Source: Granulicella sp. (GTDB lineage: Bacteria > Acidobacteriota > Terriglobia > Terriglobales > Acidobacteriaceae). From it: a DNA stretch of 64,000 nucleotides. Location: contig PKWU01000033.1 of the NCBI GenBank assembly GCA_003132145.1, positions 62,001 through 126,000 of the forward strand, in the 5' to 3' direction. The notes below the pieces were generated by a model. It saw only the letters and a list, made by a program, of their open reading frames with translations, ran no database searches and was not told the DNA's origin. Position numbers and translations under genes: made by a program. The stretch's first letter is position 1, and each line of letters begins with the position of its first letter. Of the stretch, positions 48,346 through 56,504 are shown one piece after another.

Positions 48346-48921
48346 ATGAATTTTCTGCGCCAGTTCCGCGCCGCTCCCAACCTGCTCACGCTGCTGCGTC
48401 TGTTCATCATCCCGTTTCTGGTGCTTGCCATCCTGGATGGGCGGCACGGCTTGGCCTTCGCGCTCTTCGTTCTAGCCGGCTTCAGCGACGGCCTCGACGG
48501 GCTGGCGGCGCGCTTGACCAAGCAGTACACGCGGCTGGGTCTCTATCTTGACCCCATCGCCGACAAGCTGCTGCTGAGCACGCTGTTCGTCGTGCTCACC
48601 CACATGAACCTGGTGCCGCGCTACGTCACCGTGCTGGTCTTCAGCCGCGACCTGGGAATCCTGCTGATCGCGACCCTGCTGTTCGCCACCGGCACGCTGC
48701 GCGACTTCCGCCCCAGCCTGCTGGGCAAGTTCAACACGCTGGTGCAGATCCTGGGGCTGACCGTGGTGCTGGTGGAGCAGGTGTGGCCCTCGGTGGACGC
48801 GGTGCTGCTGCGCGTCGTGCTGCTGAAGTCGATTGCCTGGCTTGCGCCCATCTCCGCAGCGCAGTATGCGTGGATCGTTATGCAAAGAGTGAACGCAGCT
48901 GAGCCGCAAGCCGCGCAGTAA
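48346..48921 (+). CDS. pgsA: CDP-diacylglycerol-glycerol-3-phosphate 3-phosphatidyltransferase
   Basis: A 191 aa CDP-alcohol phosphotransferase that makes phosphatidylglycerophosphate, the first step to PG and cardiolipin. The family motif DGx2ARx8Gx3Dx3D is complete: DGLAARLTKQYTRLGLYLDPIAD. It starts NFLRQFRAAPNLLTLLRLFIIPFLVLAI and has about five hydrophobic segments. The ORF-track start at 48229 is too early; ATGs at 48346 (used) and 48331 are plausible. Other CDP-alcohol transferases share the motif, so PgsA is the best but not the only reading. Confidence 0.85.
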   Translation: MNFLRQFRAAPNLLTLLRLFIIPFLVLAILDGRHGLAFALFVLAGFSDGLDGLAARLTKQYTRLGLYLDPIADKLLLSTLFVVLTHMNLVPRYVTVLVFSRDLGILLIATLLFATGTLRDFRPSLLGKFNTLVQILGLTVVLVEQVWPSVDAVLLRVVLLKSIAWLAPISAAQYAWIVMQRVNAAEPQAAQ

Positions 48922-48962
48922 GCCGCTGGCCGCTGCCCTGAACGAAAATTCTTTATCCTGAA

Positions 48963-49142
48963 TCAGGCTTTGTCGCCGGGTGCTTCCTGGTTGTCGGTAG
49001 GCGTGATCTCTTCGTCTTCGTTGAGGATGTCGGCGAACTCAGCCGAATCGAAGACCTCGCCGCACACCTGGCACACAACAAACTCGGCGTCCTCCTCGCG
49101 GGCGACGACGCGGACCTTGGGATGTTTGCACGATGCAGGCAT
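48963..49142 (-). CDS. Small cysteine-containing (zinc-ribbon-like) protein
   Basis: A 59 aa frame too short for the ORF track, reading MPASCKHPKVRVVAREEDAEFVVCQVCGEVFDSAEF, then an acidic tail (NEDEEITPTDNQEAPGDKA). Cys5/His7 and the CQVC pair could bind one metal ion. The residue pattern (charged, no hydrophobic stretch, clear Cys placement) supports a real gene, but no function is known. It lies convergently downstream of pgsA and divergent from the Rrf2 gene. Confidence 0.7.
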   Translation of the reverse strand: MPASCKHPKVRVVAREEDAEFVVCQVCGEVFDSAEFADILNEDEEITPTDNQEAPGDKA

Positions 49143-49325
49143 AAGGGAAAGAATCTACGGGTTGCTAAAAAGTTTGCCTTTGCACAAACCGCTTGTCAAT
49201 CCTAAATTCTAACCTCTGTCCTCTCACATTGGGTAGAAGTGTCTCCTTTTTCCCGGCCGTGGGCCCCTGCGCGCACAGGTTTGCGAAGGGGACTTGCAAC
49301 CCACCCCCCTTCCGCCGTACACTAA

Positions 49326-49346
49326 ATACGACCAATACGGTCGGAT
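49326..49346. promoter_or_regulatory. Putative Rrf2/IscR-type operator
   Basis: ATACGACC (49326-49333), spacer AATAC, GGTCGGAT (49339-49346): 8-bp arms with a single mismatch, 68 bases before the Rrf2 start. The layout resembles IscR-type sites and suggests self-regulation of the isc operon. This is inference from symmetry and position. Confidence 0.5.
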
Positions 49347-49413
49347 TAGTTATCGAGCACAAAATCCCTCCGTTTTGGCCTGAATCGCGGAATCTGGCGA
49401 GAGAGGGGCCCAA

Positions 49414-49896
49414 ATGCTTCGTCTGACCAAAAAAGCGGATTACGGCCTGATGGCGCTCAAGTATCTGGCCGAGCAGCCGGGCGCGGGCGCGCAGAGCCCC
49501 GCCGCGCAGAGCGCCAAGGACATTGCGCAGGCCTACCACATTCCTCCGCCGCTGCTGGCCAAGATCCTGCAGACGCTGGCGCGCACCGGGCTGCTGGTGT
49601 CGCACGCGGGGACCAATGGAGGGTACGCGCTGGCGCGGCCCGCCGCGACGATCTCGGCCTTCGAGGTGATCCGGGCCATCGACGGGCCGCTGTTCATCAC
49701 CAGCTGCATCACCATCCACGGATCGTGCGACCTGGCCGGGCATTGCACCATCAAGGAGCCGCTGCGCAAGGTGAACGACAGCATCAAGGAGCTGCTCAAC
49801 AACATCCACATCAGCGACCTCATCGAGACGCCGGAGGCTGCACTGGGCGACGAAGGCGTCGCAGTGGCCAGAGGACCGATGAGCATTTTGAAGTAG
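49414..49896 (+). CDS. Rrf2-family Fe-S-sensing transcriptional regulator
   Basis: A 160 aa winged-helix regulator, IscR-like. The N-terminus ([20 protein letters not shown]) and wing ([22 protein letters not shown]) match Rrf2 proteins. Three cysteines, [14 protein letters not shown], occur where IscR binds its [2Fe-2S] cluster. It heads the iscS-iscU-iscA-hscB cluster and probably represses it when Fe-S clusters are plentiful. An inserted Ala/Gln/Ser segment ([11 protein letters not shown]) lengthens the first helix-turn. An operator-like palindrome lies upstream. Confidence 0.92.
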   Translation: MLRLTKKADYGLMALKYLAEQPGAGAQSPAAQSAKDIAQAYHIPPPLLAKILQTLARTGLLVSHAGTNGGYALARPAATISAFEVIRAIDGPLFITSCITIHGSCDLAGHCTIKEPLRKVNDSIKELLNNIHISDLIETPEAALGDEGVAVARGPMSILK

Positions 49897-49932
49897 GTTC
49901 AAGGTTCGAGGTTCGAGGTTCGAGGTTCGAGG
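49896..49932 (+). repeat. Tandem 7-mer repeat (GGTTCGA)n, copy 3
   Basis: Five near-perfect units of GGTTCGA begin at the Rrf2 stop codon and end 26 bases before the iscS start. Same array as 5108-5132 and 26363-26386. Confidence 0.85.
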
Positions 49933-49958
49933 GATTGGAAGTACGGAGGAGTGACGGA

Positions 49959-51311
49959 ATGAGTCTTCAGAATCAGAATGCGATTGGCCACAACGGCAAT
50001 GGGAACGGTTCAAACGGCGCGGTTGCTGGAACCAACAGCACCGGCGTCGTCATCACCCATTCGACGACCCCGCTGCCAGCGGGCGTGCATCTTCCGCTCT
50101 ACATGGACAACCACGCCACCACGCCGCTGGACCCGCGCGTGCTGGAGGCCATGATGCCGTACTTCACCGGCAAGTTCGGCAACGCGGCCAGCCGCAACCA
50201 CCAGTTCGGCTGGGAGGCCGAAAAAGCGGTCGAGATCGCGCGCGAGCAGATCGCCAAACTGATCGGCGCGAGCGCGAAGGAGATCATCTTCACCTCCGGC
50301 GCCACCGAGAGCGACAACCTCGCCCTCAAGGGCATCGCCGAGATGTACCGCGAGCGCGGCAACCACATCATCACCCAGGTGACCGAGCACAAGGCCATTC
50401 TGGACACATGCAAGAAGCTGGAGAAGCAGGGCTTCCGCGTGACGTATCTTCCGGTGATGGCCGACGGGCTGATCGACCTCGACGACCTCCGCCGCGCCAT
50501 CGTCACCGAAGGCCCCGAGAAGACCATTCTGGTTTCGATCATGTTCGCCAACAACGAGATTGGCGTCATCCAGCCGATCGCGGAGATCGGCAAAATCTGT
50601 CACGAGAAGGGCGTTCTCTTCCACACCGATGCGGTGCAGGCCGTGGGCAAGGTCCCGGTCGACGTGCAGTCGATGAACATTGACGTTCTCTCCATCTCCG
50701 CGCACAAGCTTTACGGGCCGAAGGGCGTGGGCGCGCTGTACGTTCGCCGTCGCAACCCGAGGGTGCAGATCACCGAGCAGATCAACGGCGGTGGGCACGA
50801 GCGCGGAATGCGCTCCGGCACGCTGAACGTCCCCGGAATCGTTGGGCTGGGCGCGGCCTGCGAGATCTGCATGAACGAGATGGCCGGCGAAGCCGTCCGC
50901 GAAACCGAGCTGCGCGACTACCTGCGCGCAAAGTTCGAGGGTGCGCTCGACTACGTCCACGTGAACGGCAACATGGAGTACCACCTGCCGGGCAACCTCA
51001 ACATGAGCTTCGTGTATGTCGAGGGCGAGAGCCTGCTGATGGGCATCAACGACATCGCCGTCTCCTCCGGCTCGGCCTGTACCTCGGCCACGCTCGAACC
51101 CAGCTACGTGCTGAAGGCGCTGGGCCTGGGCGACGATGTGGCCCACAGCTCCATCCGCTTCGGCCTCGGCCGCTTCAACACCCGCGCCGAAGTCGACTAC
51201 GTAGCCGACAAGATCATCGATGTGGTGCGCAAGCTGCGCGAGCTCAGCCCGCTCTACGAGATGGTGCAGGAAGGCATCGACCTCACCAAGATTGAATGGG
51301 CCGCGCACTAG
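49959..51311 (+). CDS. iscS: Cysteine desulfurase IscS
   Basis: A 450 aa PLP enzyme that takes sulfur from cysteine for Fe-S assembly. It starts at the ATG at 49959 (GGAGGAGTGACGG upstream). The first about 45 residues are a Gly/Asn/Thr-rich extension not usual in IscS. Then come [33 protein letters not shown], the PLP-lysine segment [16 protein letters not shown], and the mobile catalytic loop [21 protein letters not shown], whose cysteine carries the persulfide. The C-terminus extends past the usual end ([18 protein letters not shown]), as in group I enzymes. Confidence 0.96.
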   Translation: MSLQNQNAIGHNGNGNGSNGAVAGTNSTGVVITHSTTPLPAGVHLPLYMDNHATTPLDPRVLEAMMPYFTGKFGNAASRNHQFGWEAEKAVEIAREQIAKLIGASAKEIIFTSGATESDNLALKGIAEMYRERGNHIITQVTEHKAILDTCKKLEKQGFRVTYLPVMADGLIDLDDLRRAIVTEGPEKTILVSIMFANNEIGVIQPIAEIGKICHEKGVLFHTDAVQAVGKVPVDVQSMNIDVLSISAHKLYGPKGVGALYVRRRNPRVQITEQINGGGHERGMRSGTLNVPGIVGLGAACEICMNEMAGEAVRETELRDYLRAKFEGALDYVHVNGNMEYHLPGNLNMSFVYVEGESLLMGINDIAVSSGSACTSATLEPSYVLKALGLGDDVAHSSIRFGLGRFNTRAEVDYVADKIIDVVRKLRELSPLYEMVQEGIDLTKIEWAAH

Positions 51312-51328
51312 AGATTAATCTTCGCGTC

Positions 51329-51370
51329 GTCATTCTGGCCTGAGCGAAGTCGAATGGCCAGAATCTCAGT
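51329..51370. repeat. Dispersed palindrome family A, copy 3
   Basis: GTCATTCTGGCCTGAGCGAA, then GTCGAATGGCCAGAATCTCAG. The arms ATTCTGGCC/GGCCAGAAT are perfect. It sits 18 bases after the iscS stop, inside the isc operon, and separates iscS from iscU. Confidence 0.85.
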
Positions 51371-51433
51371 ATTTCGGCGACGCACCACATTCAGCGGGCC
51401 CTCATCCAATAGGAAGCAACAAGGAGAATCGAC

Positions 51434-51856
51434 ATGGCATACAGCGACAAGGTAGTAGACCACTACGAGAATCCACGCAACGTAGGCACGCTGGACAAGT
51501 CGTCCGGAGCGGTCGGCACCGGGCTGGTCGGAGCGCCGGAGTGCGGCGACGTGATGCGCCTGCAGATCCGCGTCAACCCCCAGACGCAGGTCATCGAAGA
51601 CGCCAAGTTCAAGACCTTCGGCTGCGGCTCTGCCATCGCCAGCTCGTCGCTGGCCACCGAGTGGGTCAAGGGACGGACGATCAACCAGGCGCTGACCATC
51701 TCCAACACCGACATTGTGAAGGAGCTGGCGCTGCCGCCGGTCAAGATCCACTGCTCGGTGCTGGCCGAAGACGCCATCCGCGCGGCGATTGGTGATTGGA
51801 AGAAGAAGAACGGCGTGGCCGATGAGTCTCCCGCCGAAGTAGCAGTGGCCAGCTAA
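51434..51856 (+). CDS. iscU: Fe-S cluster scaffold protein IscU
   Basis: A 140 aa scaffold on which [2Fe-2S] clusters are built. The three ligand cysteines are in GAPECGDVM, FGCGSAIASSS and LPPVKIHCSVLAED; the last contains the LPPVK motif bound by the Hsp70 partner. The N-terminus MAYSDKVVDHYENPRNVGTLD is typical. The length is normal apart from a short C-terminal tail. GGAGAATCG precedes the ATG. Confidence 0.97.
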   Translation: MAYSDKVVDHYENPRNVGTLDKSSGAVGTGLVGAPECGDVMRLQIRVNPQTQVIEDAKFKTFGCGSAIASSSLATEWVKGRTINQALTISNTDIVKELALPPVKIHCSVLAEDAIRAAIGDWKKKNGVADESPAEVAVAS

Positions 51857-51874
51857 GGATTGGAGGGTGGAAAG

Positions 51875-52357
51875 ATGGCAATGGTAGGGCTGCAAACCAC
51901 GACACCTACGGGCGCGATGGCGCCACCACCCACTGCGCCCGCGCCAACTCCGCCCGCGATTGCAGCAGACGGCGAGCCAGCCGGAGCCAAGGGCATTCAG
52001 GTCACGGCGCGCGCACTGAAGCGCATCCGCGTGGCCATGGCGAAGGAACATATCTCACCCGCCGCGGGCGGCCTGCGCGTGGGCATCACCGGCGGCGGCT
52101 GCTCGGGGCTGAGCTACAGCATCCGCTTCGACTCGCAGCCGCGCGACCGCGACCGCATATACTCGTTCAGCCAGACGCACCTCGACCCGGCAGCCACCGG
52201 CGAGCCGCCGCTGCGCATCTTCGTCGACCCCAAGAGCTTCATCTACCTCAGCGGCATGATCCTCGACTACGAGGAGACGCTGATGCGCCAGGCCTTCAAC
52301 TTCATCAACCCCCACTCCACCAAGAGCTGCGGCTGCGGATCGAGCTTCTCCACGTAG
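51875..52357 (+). CDS. iscA: A-type Fe-S carrier protein IscA
   Basis: A 160 aa carrier with the three conserved cysteines, GGGCSGLSYSIRF and SCGCGSSFS. The first about 45 residues are a Pro/Ala/Thr-rich extension (TPTGAMAPPPTAPAPTPPA) before the conserved KGIQVTARALKRIRVAM. Together with the extension on IscS, this suggests that N-terminal low-complexity tails are common in this operon. The ATG at 51875 follows GGAGGGTGGAAAG. The ORF-track start at 51860 is a TTG overlapping that SD. Confidence 0.94.
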   Translation: MAMVGLQTTTPTGAMAPPPTAPAPTPPAIAADGEPAGAKGIQVTARALKRIRVAMAKEHISPAAGGLRVGITGGGCSGLSYSIRFDSQPRDRDRIYSFSQTHLDPAATGEPPLRIFVDPKSFIYLSGMILDYEETLMRQAFNFINPHSTKSCGCGSSFST

Positions 52358-52387
52358 TTTTTCGTATACTCCATAGCGAGGGCAACG

Positions 52388-52591
52388 ATGACTTCAAAGT
52401 CGAAGTTCAATCTCATTTACGGTCTGTTGTGGGGTGTCTTTACCGCGCTTGGTGTTACTGGCTGGGAAACTTGGATCGATCACTGGCAGTTCTCGCTGAC
52501 CCATTTGATTGTCCGTCTAACGGTCTTTTCCCTCGTAGGCATCGGGTGGTCCAGCGCCATGTGGAGATTTCGTCGCATGGGCGAAAGGTAG
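52388..52591 (+). CDS. Small two-helix membrane protein in the isc operon
   Basis: A 67 aa protein with two hydrophobic segments (FNLIYGLLWGVFTALGVTGW and HLIVRLTVFSLVGIGWSSAMW) and a basic end (RFRRMGER). I do not recognise it. GAGGGCAACG precedes its ATG, and it lies 30 bases after iscA in the operon direction. It is lower in GC than its neighbours. Confidence 0.72.
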   Translation: MTSKSKFNLIYGLLWGVFTALGVTGWETWIDHWQFSLTHLIVRLTVFSLVGIGWSSAMWRFRRMGER

Positions 52592-52631
52592 CATCTTAGC
52601 TCAATTGGTCGGGCAGGTCTATAACATCCCC

Positions 52632-52853
52632 ATGTACGAATACACAGTCATCTACGAACGAGGCAAAGACGGCGGCTGGGGAGCGTATGCTCCCGATCTA
52701 CCCGGCCTCGGCGTAATCGCCGATACCCGCGAAGAGGTTGAAACTCTCATTCGCGAGGGCATCAAAATCCATATCGAAGAGCTTCGTGCAGGTGGCTTCC
52801 CCGTGCCCGAGCCGTCGTCCTTCGCCGAACTCGTTTCTGTGCCTGCAGAATGA
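52632..52853 (+). CDS. Solitary HicB-like antitoxin-family protein
   Basis: A 73 aa protein of the HicB family fold: YEYTVIYERGKDGGWGAYAPDLPGLGVIADTREEVETLIREGIKIHIEELRAGG. It has the partial RNase-H-like fold but no C-terminal DNA-binding domain. No HicA toxin lies beside it, so it is not a complete toxin-antitoxin pair. The ATG at 52632 is preferred over the track start at 52605. Its stop overlaps the hscB ATG (ATGA), tying it translationally to the isc operon. Confidence 0.85.
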   Translation: MYEYTVIYERGKDGGWGAYAPDLPGLGVIADTREEVETLIREGIKIHIEELRAGGFPVPEPSSFAELVSVPAE

Positions 52854-53464
52854 CTACCTACTTCGAAATCTTCTCTCTCCCGGCAAAGTTGATGATCGAC
52901 CTCGCCGCACTGGAGAAGAGTTTTTACGCGCTCAGCCGCAGGCTGCATCCTGATCGATTTGCGGCGAAGTCTGCCGATGAGCAGGCTGCGGCGCTGGCCG
53001 AAAGCTCACGCCTCAACGACGCCTATCGCACGCTGAAAGACCCCATCGCGCGCACCGAGTACCTGCTGAAGCTGGAAGGCGTCGAACTGGAGGAGCAGTC
53101 GAAGTCGGCGACTGAAGCGGCCCGCGCCAGCGGCACAGCCAAGAAGCAGATCGTCCCCGAGGACCTGCTGGAGGAGGCGTTCGAGCTGAACATGCAACTC
53201 GAAGAGATGCGCATGGCAAAAAAAATGGGCGGCGACGATCCCCAGCTCCGCAGCGACTTACTCGCCGCCAAGGCCGGCTTCGACGCCAAGATGTCCGCGA
53301 CGCAGGCCGAACTGGAATCCCTGTGGGCGAGGTGGGACGCCGCACTCGACACAGAGGATGCGCCCGCAAAGCTCGCCGCGCGCGATGCCATGGTTGCGCT
53401 GCTCAACCGCCGCAGCTACCTGCGCAACCTGGTCCGTGACGTGAACGAAGCTCTGGAAGCCTGA
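52850..53464 (+). CDS. hscB: Fe-S assembly J-domain co-chaperone HscB
   Basis: A 204 aa co-chaperone that brings IscU to its Hsp70. The J-domain has the HPD motif in ALSRRLHPDRFAAKSADEQAAALAESSRLNDAYRTLKDPIARTEYLL. The C-terminal IscU-binding helices follow (PEDLLEEAFELNMQLEEMRM). There is an extra Ser/Thr/Glu-rich insertion after the J-domain (EEQSKSATEAARASGTAKKQ). hscA and ferredoxin genes are not seen downstream; the strand changes after this gene. Confidence 0.94.
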   Translation: MTTYFEIFSLPAKLMIDLAALEKSFYALSRRLHPDRFAAKSADEQAAALAESSRLNDAYRTLKDPIARTEYLLKLEGVELEEQSKSATEAARASGTAKKQIVPEDLLEEAFELNMQLEEMRMAKKMGGDDPQLRSDLLAAKAGFDAKMSATQAELESLWARWDAALDTEDAPAKLAARDAMVALLNRRSYLRNLVRDVNEALEA

Positions 53465-53556
53465 GGCATTTTCCCCCTGGACAAACTCAAAGGGGGAAGG
53501 CGCTTGGCCCTCCCCCCTCGGTAAATCCGTGTCCCATCGCAACCGGCAGAGCTTAG

Positions 53557-53666
53557 AGCATTTTCACAGTATCTGTGGTATCGGAAAACTCGTGCGATGT
53601 GGTTTTCTTTGAGAGAAAACCACGCAGGCTTCTTTCGCCCCACTCTACACCTACTGTGAAAATGCT
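53557..53666. repeat. MITE-like nested palindrome (family F, copy 2)
   Basis: The ends are perfect 15-bp inverted repeats: AGCATTTTCACAGTA (53557-53571) and TACTGTGAAAATGCT (53652-53666). Inside is a second hairpin, GTGGTTTTCT-TTGAG-AGAAAACCAC. It lies between convergent hscB and exbD and could also act as a terminator. Related ends bound the element at 33138-33260. Confidence 0.8.
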
Positions 53667-54100
53667 TACTGGCCGGCTTCGACCCGCGGCGTAATCAGTC
53701 CGATGTTGTCCACATCCGCCTGGTGGCCGAAGTCGATCACTTCGGCAACCTTGCGGAAGTCGAGCGACGCATCGCCTTTGACGAACATGACCTTCTCCTG
53801 CCGGGTGGCGAAGATCTCCGCCAGCTTGGGCTCGATCTCGGACTTGTTGAAGGCTGTATCGTTGATCTTGTACGAAGGCTCACCTGCCCCGTTCGCCAGT
53901 ACCTGGACCACGATCGTCTGGGCCGGCGGCGGCGCTGAATTGTCCTTGGGCGGTTGCGGGATCAGCGTGCTCAGCCCCTTCGGCGTCACCGGGACGATCA
54001 CCATGAAGATGATCAGAAGCACCAGAAGAACGTCAATCAGCGGCGTGACATTGATGTCCGATACCGCTTTGTCTGTACCACCACCACCGCCCATTCCCAT
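53666..54100 (-). CDS. exbD: Biopolymer transport protein ExbD/TolR (first)
   Basis: A 144 aa single-pass protein. The membrane helix with the proton-pathway aspartate reads DINVTPLIDVLLVLLIIFMVIVPV; a periplasmic domain follows (ANGAGEPSYKINDTAFNKSEIEPKLAEIFATRQEKVMFVKGDASLDF). It is the last gene of the tonB-exbB-exbD-exbD group. Two exbD genes are common in acidobacteria and deltaproteobacteria. Confidence 0.93.
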   Translation of the reverse strand: MGMGGGGGTDKAVSDINVTPLIDVLLVLLIIFMVIVPVTPKGLSTLIPQPPKDNSAPPPAQTIVVQVLANGAGEPSYKINDTAFNKSEIEPKLAEIFATRQEKVMFVKGDASLDFRKVAEVIDFGHQADVDNIGLITPRVEAGQ

Positions 54101-54124
54101 AACAATCTCCTTAGTCCTTCTGTT

Positions 54125-54150
54125 GCGACCGGCCGTTGTCTCCCGGTCGC
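54125..54150. other. Intercistronic stem-loop between the two exbD genes
   Basis: GCGACCGG (54125-54132) and CCGGTCGC (54143-54150) are exact complements around a 10-base loop. It may stabilise or process the exb mRNA. Confidence 0.5.
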
Positions 54151-54181
54151 CCGGCCCTCGAACGGCCTGCGTTGCTGTCGC

Positions 54182-54679
<498 letters not shown>

Positions 54680-54691
54680 CGCGGAGGATGA

Positions 54692-54728
54692 GCCTTCGGA
54701 GGCGGTTCGCTTGCCGGCCTCCGAAGGC
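54692..54728. other. Intercistronic stem-loop between exbB and exbD
   Basis: GCCTTCGGAGGC (54692-54703) and GCCTCCGAAGGC (54717-54728) form a perfect 12-bp stem with a 13-base loop. No U-tract follows on the minus strand, so it is more likely an mRNA-stability or processing hairpin. Confidence 0.6.
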
Positions 54729-54778
54729 CATGCTGTCCGAGGTGAAATTGCTCCCTGCCTTTCAGCAGGGCGGCCTGC

Positions 54779-55528
54779 TTACCGGTGGCTCTGCTTGATG
54801 AAGTAGTCCACCAGCTCGCTGGAGCTGTTGTCCATCTCGACGTCGAAGGCCTCAACCTTGTTGGTGAAGAAGTTGAAGGTCATGACGGCGGGGATGGCGA
54901 CGAAGAGGCCGAACGCCGTGGTGACCAGCGCCTCCGAGATACCGCCGGCGACCGCGCCGATGCCCGAGGTCTTCTGCGTGGCGATGGCCTGGAAGGCGTT
55001 CAAGATGCCGATCACGGTGCCCAGCAGCCCGATGAACGGGGCGGTGGAACCGATGGTGGCCAGTCCGCCCAAGCCGCGCTTCAGCTTGGCATGGACGATC
55101 GCCTCGGCCCGTTCGAGTGCGCGCTGCGAGCTTTCTACCTGTTCCTCGGTGATGTTGCCGCCCGAGCCGAAGCTGCGGAACTCCTGCAGGCCGGCGGTGA
55201 CGACTTCGGCGAGGTGCGACTTCTTGCTGCGGTCGCCCAGCTTGATCGCCTCGTCCAGACGGCCATCCTTGAGCGCGCCGGCAACCTTGGGCGCAAACTC
55301 GCGCGACTGCTTGCGCGCTGCGTTGAAGTAGAGGTAGCGGTCGATCATAACGGCCAGCGACCAGATCGACATGATGAAAAGGATGATGGCGATGCAGCGG
55401 GCCGGCCATCCCATGTTCGAGATCAGACCGCCGATACTGAAGCTGACCGCTCCTCCACCGGATTCCTGAAAGAGCATGGCGAGCGGCGCGGGGACGTGAG
55501 CGAAGTTTACGAGATGAGCGAGAATCAC
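54779..55528 (-). CDS. exbB: Biopolymer transport protein ExbB/TolQ
   Basis: A 249 aa MotA/TolQ/ExbB-family proton-channel protein. The first helix is around ARCIAIILFIMSIWSLAVMID. A cytoplasmic domain with AGLQEFRSFGSGGNITEEQVESSQRALERAEAI follows, then the conserved pair of helices, LATIGSTAPFIGLLGTVIGILNAFQAI and GISEALVTTAFGLFVAIPAVMTFNFF. It is downstream of tonB on the same strand, with about 190 bases between. Confidence 0.94.
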   Translation of the reverse strand: MILAHLVNFAHVPAPLAMLFQESGGGAVSFSIGGLISNMGWPARCIAIILFIMSIWSLAVMIDRYLYFNAARKQSREFAPKVAGALKDGRLDEAIKLGDRSKKSHLAEVVTAGLQEFRSFGSGGNITEEQVESSQRALERAEAIVHAKLKRGLGGLATIGSTAPFIGLLGTVIGILNAFQAIATQKTSGIGAVAGGISEALVTTAFGLFVAIPAVMTFNFFTNKVEAFDVEMDNSSSELVDYFIKQSHR

Positions 55529-55717
55529 TGGAATCTTTCCTCCTGATTTCTATACAACATTGAACTGGATCGATCTAAAAACCCTGAATTGAAATCCGAC
55601 CAAAACCTGAACTACATAACCCAATCTGCAACCAGCCGGACGCGCAAAACCATTTTTCCGGCCCTGAATCTAAAGCGTGAACTGCGTGAAACGGACATCT
55701 GTGAGAACTGCATCCGG

Positions 55718-56458
55718 CTAGCTGCCGGTGAAGGTAAAGTTGACCGTAATGCTCGTCTCCACCTCGGTGGGTTCGCCGTTCAGAAGATAGGGCCTGTAGC
55801 GCCAGCGCATGACCGCGTCTCGGGCCGCGTTCACCAGCATCCCGTTGCCGCTGATCACCTGCAGGTTCTCGATGGTGCCCTGCTTGGAGATGATGGCATG
55901 CAGGACGACCACCCCCTGAACGTGTGCGGCCTTGGCGATCGCCGGATATACCGGCTCGGGCTTGGAAATGATCATGCCGGCAACCACTCCGCTGGAGAGG
56001 TGCACCGGGCCGGTCTGCTTCGGAACCACTCTCGGGACAACCGGCGCACTATTGTTCAGGCTGGCAAAGAGACCGCCCGCCACGCCTCCTGGTTGGCCGT
56101 TGCCCATGCCTTGCATTCCCTGGACTCCGGTACCCGACGACGGAGCCGCTTCTTCATGCACGATCTTGATGTCGTGGGGAATCTTGGCCGGGGCGTGCAG
56201 GCCCGAGTCGATCTCGGAGACCATCTTCACCTCGGCAACCTTTTGCTGGGGCGGAGGCGGTGGCGGAGGCGGCGGAGGCGGAGGAGGCGCAGTCAGCAGC
56301 GCAGTCAGTGCCGTCCGCGGCAGGGCCTCGGGATAGAGCAGGGGAATCAGGATCAAGATGGCCAGAATGGACAGATTGATTGTGCCTGTCAAGAACATCC
56401 ACCGGCCCGTCTTGGTCTTGAGCTGACCGCCGGATTCCATCAATGAGCTTTCAAACAT
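55718..56458 (-). CDS. tonB: TonB energy-transducer protein
   Basis: A 246 aa protein that couples the ExbB-ExbD motor to outer-membrane receptors. One N-terminal membrane helix (GTINLSILAILILIPLLY) is followed by an uninterrupted run of 14 prolines (about residue 66 onward) and a variable linker. The C-terminal TonB domain follows (VYPAIAKAAHVQGVVVLHAIISKQGTIENLQVISGNGMLVNAARDAVMRWRYRPYLLNG). The ORF track begins at a GTG (56497). The ATG at 56458 has GAGG at six bases and is preferred. Confidence 0.92.
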   Translation of the reverse strand: MFESSLMESGGQLKTKTGRWMFLTGTINLSILAILILIPLLYPEALPRTALTALLTAPPPPPPPPPPPPPQQKVAEVKMVSEIDSGLHAPAKIPHDIKIVHEEAAPSSGTGVQGMQGMGNGQPGGVAGGLFASLNNSAPVVPRVVPKQTGPVHLSSGVVAGMIISKPEPVYPAIAKAAHVQGVVVLHAIISKQGTIENLQVISGNGMLVNAARDAVMRWRYRPYLLNGEPTEVETSITVNFTFTGS

Positions 56459-56504
56459 GAAGCGCCTCGCAAAAAATGTTCTACCCAGCTTAGACACCGC
56501 GCCG

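Noticed and set aside
49165-50013. 282 aa minus-strand ORF over rrf2
   Set aside because: Shadow of rrf2 and of the GGTTCGA array; no recognisable domain.
52632-52853. Complete HicAB toxin-antitoxin pair
   Set aside because: Only the HicB-like part is present; neighbouring reading frames show no HicA (small basic dsRBD-like protein).
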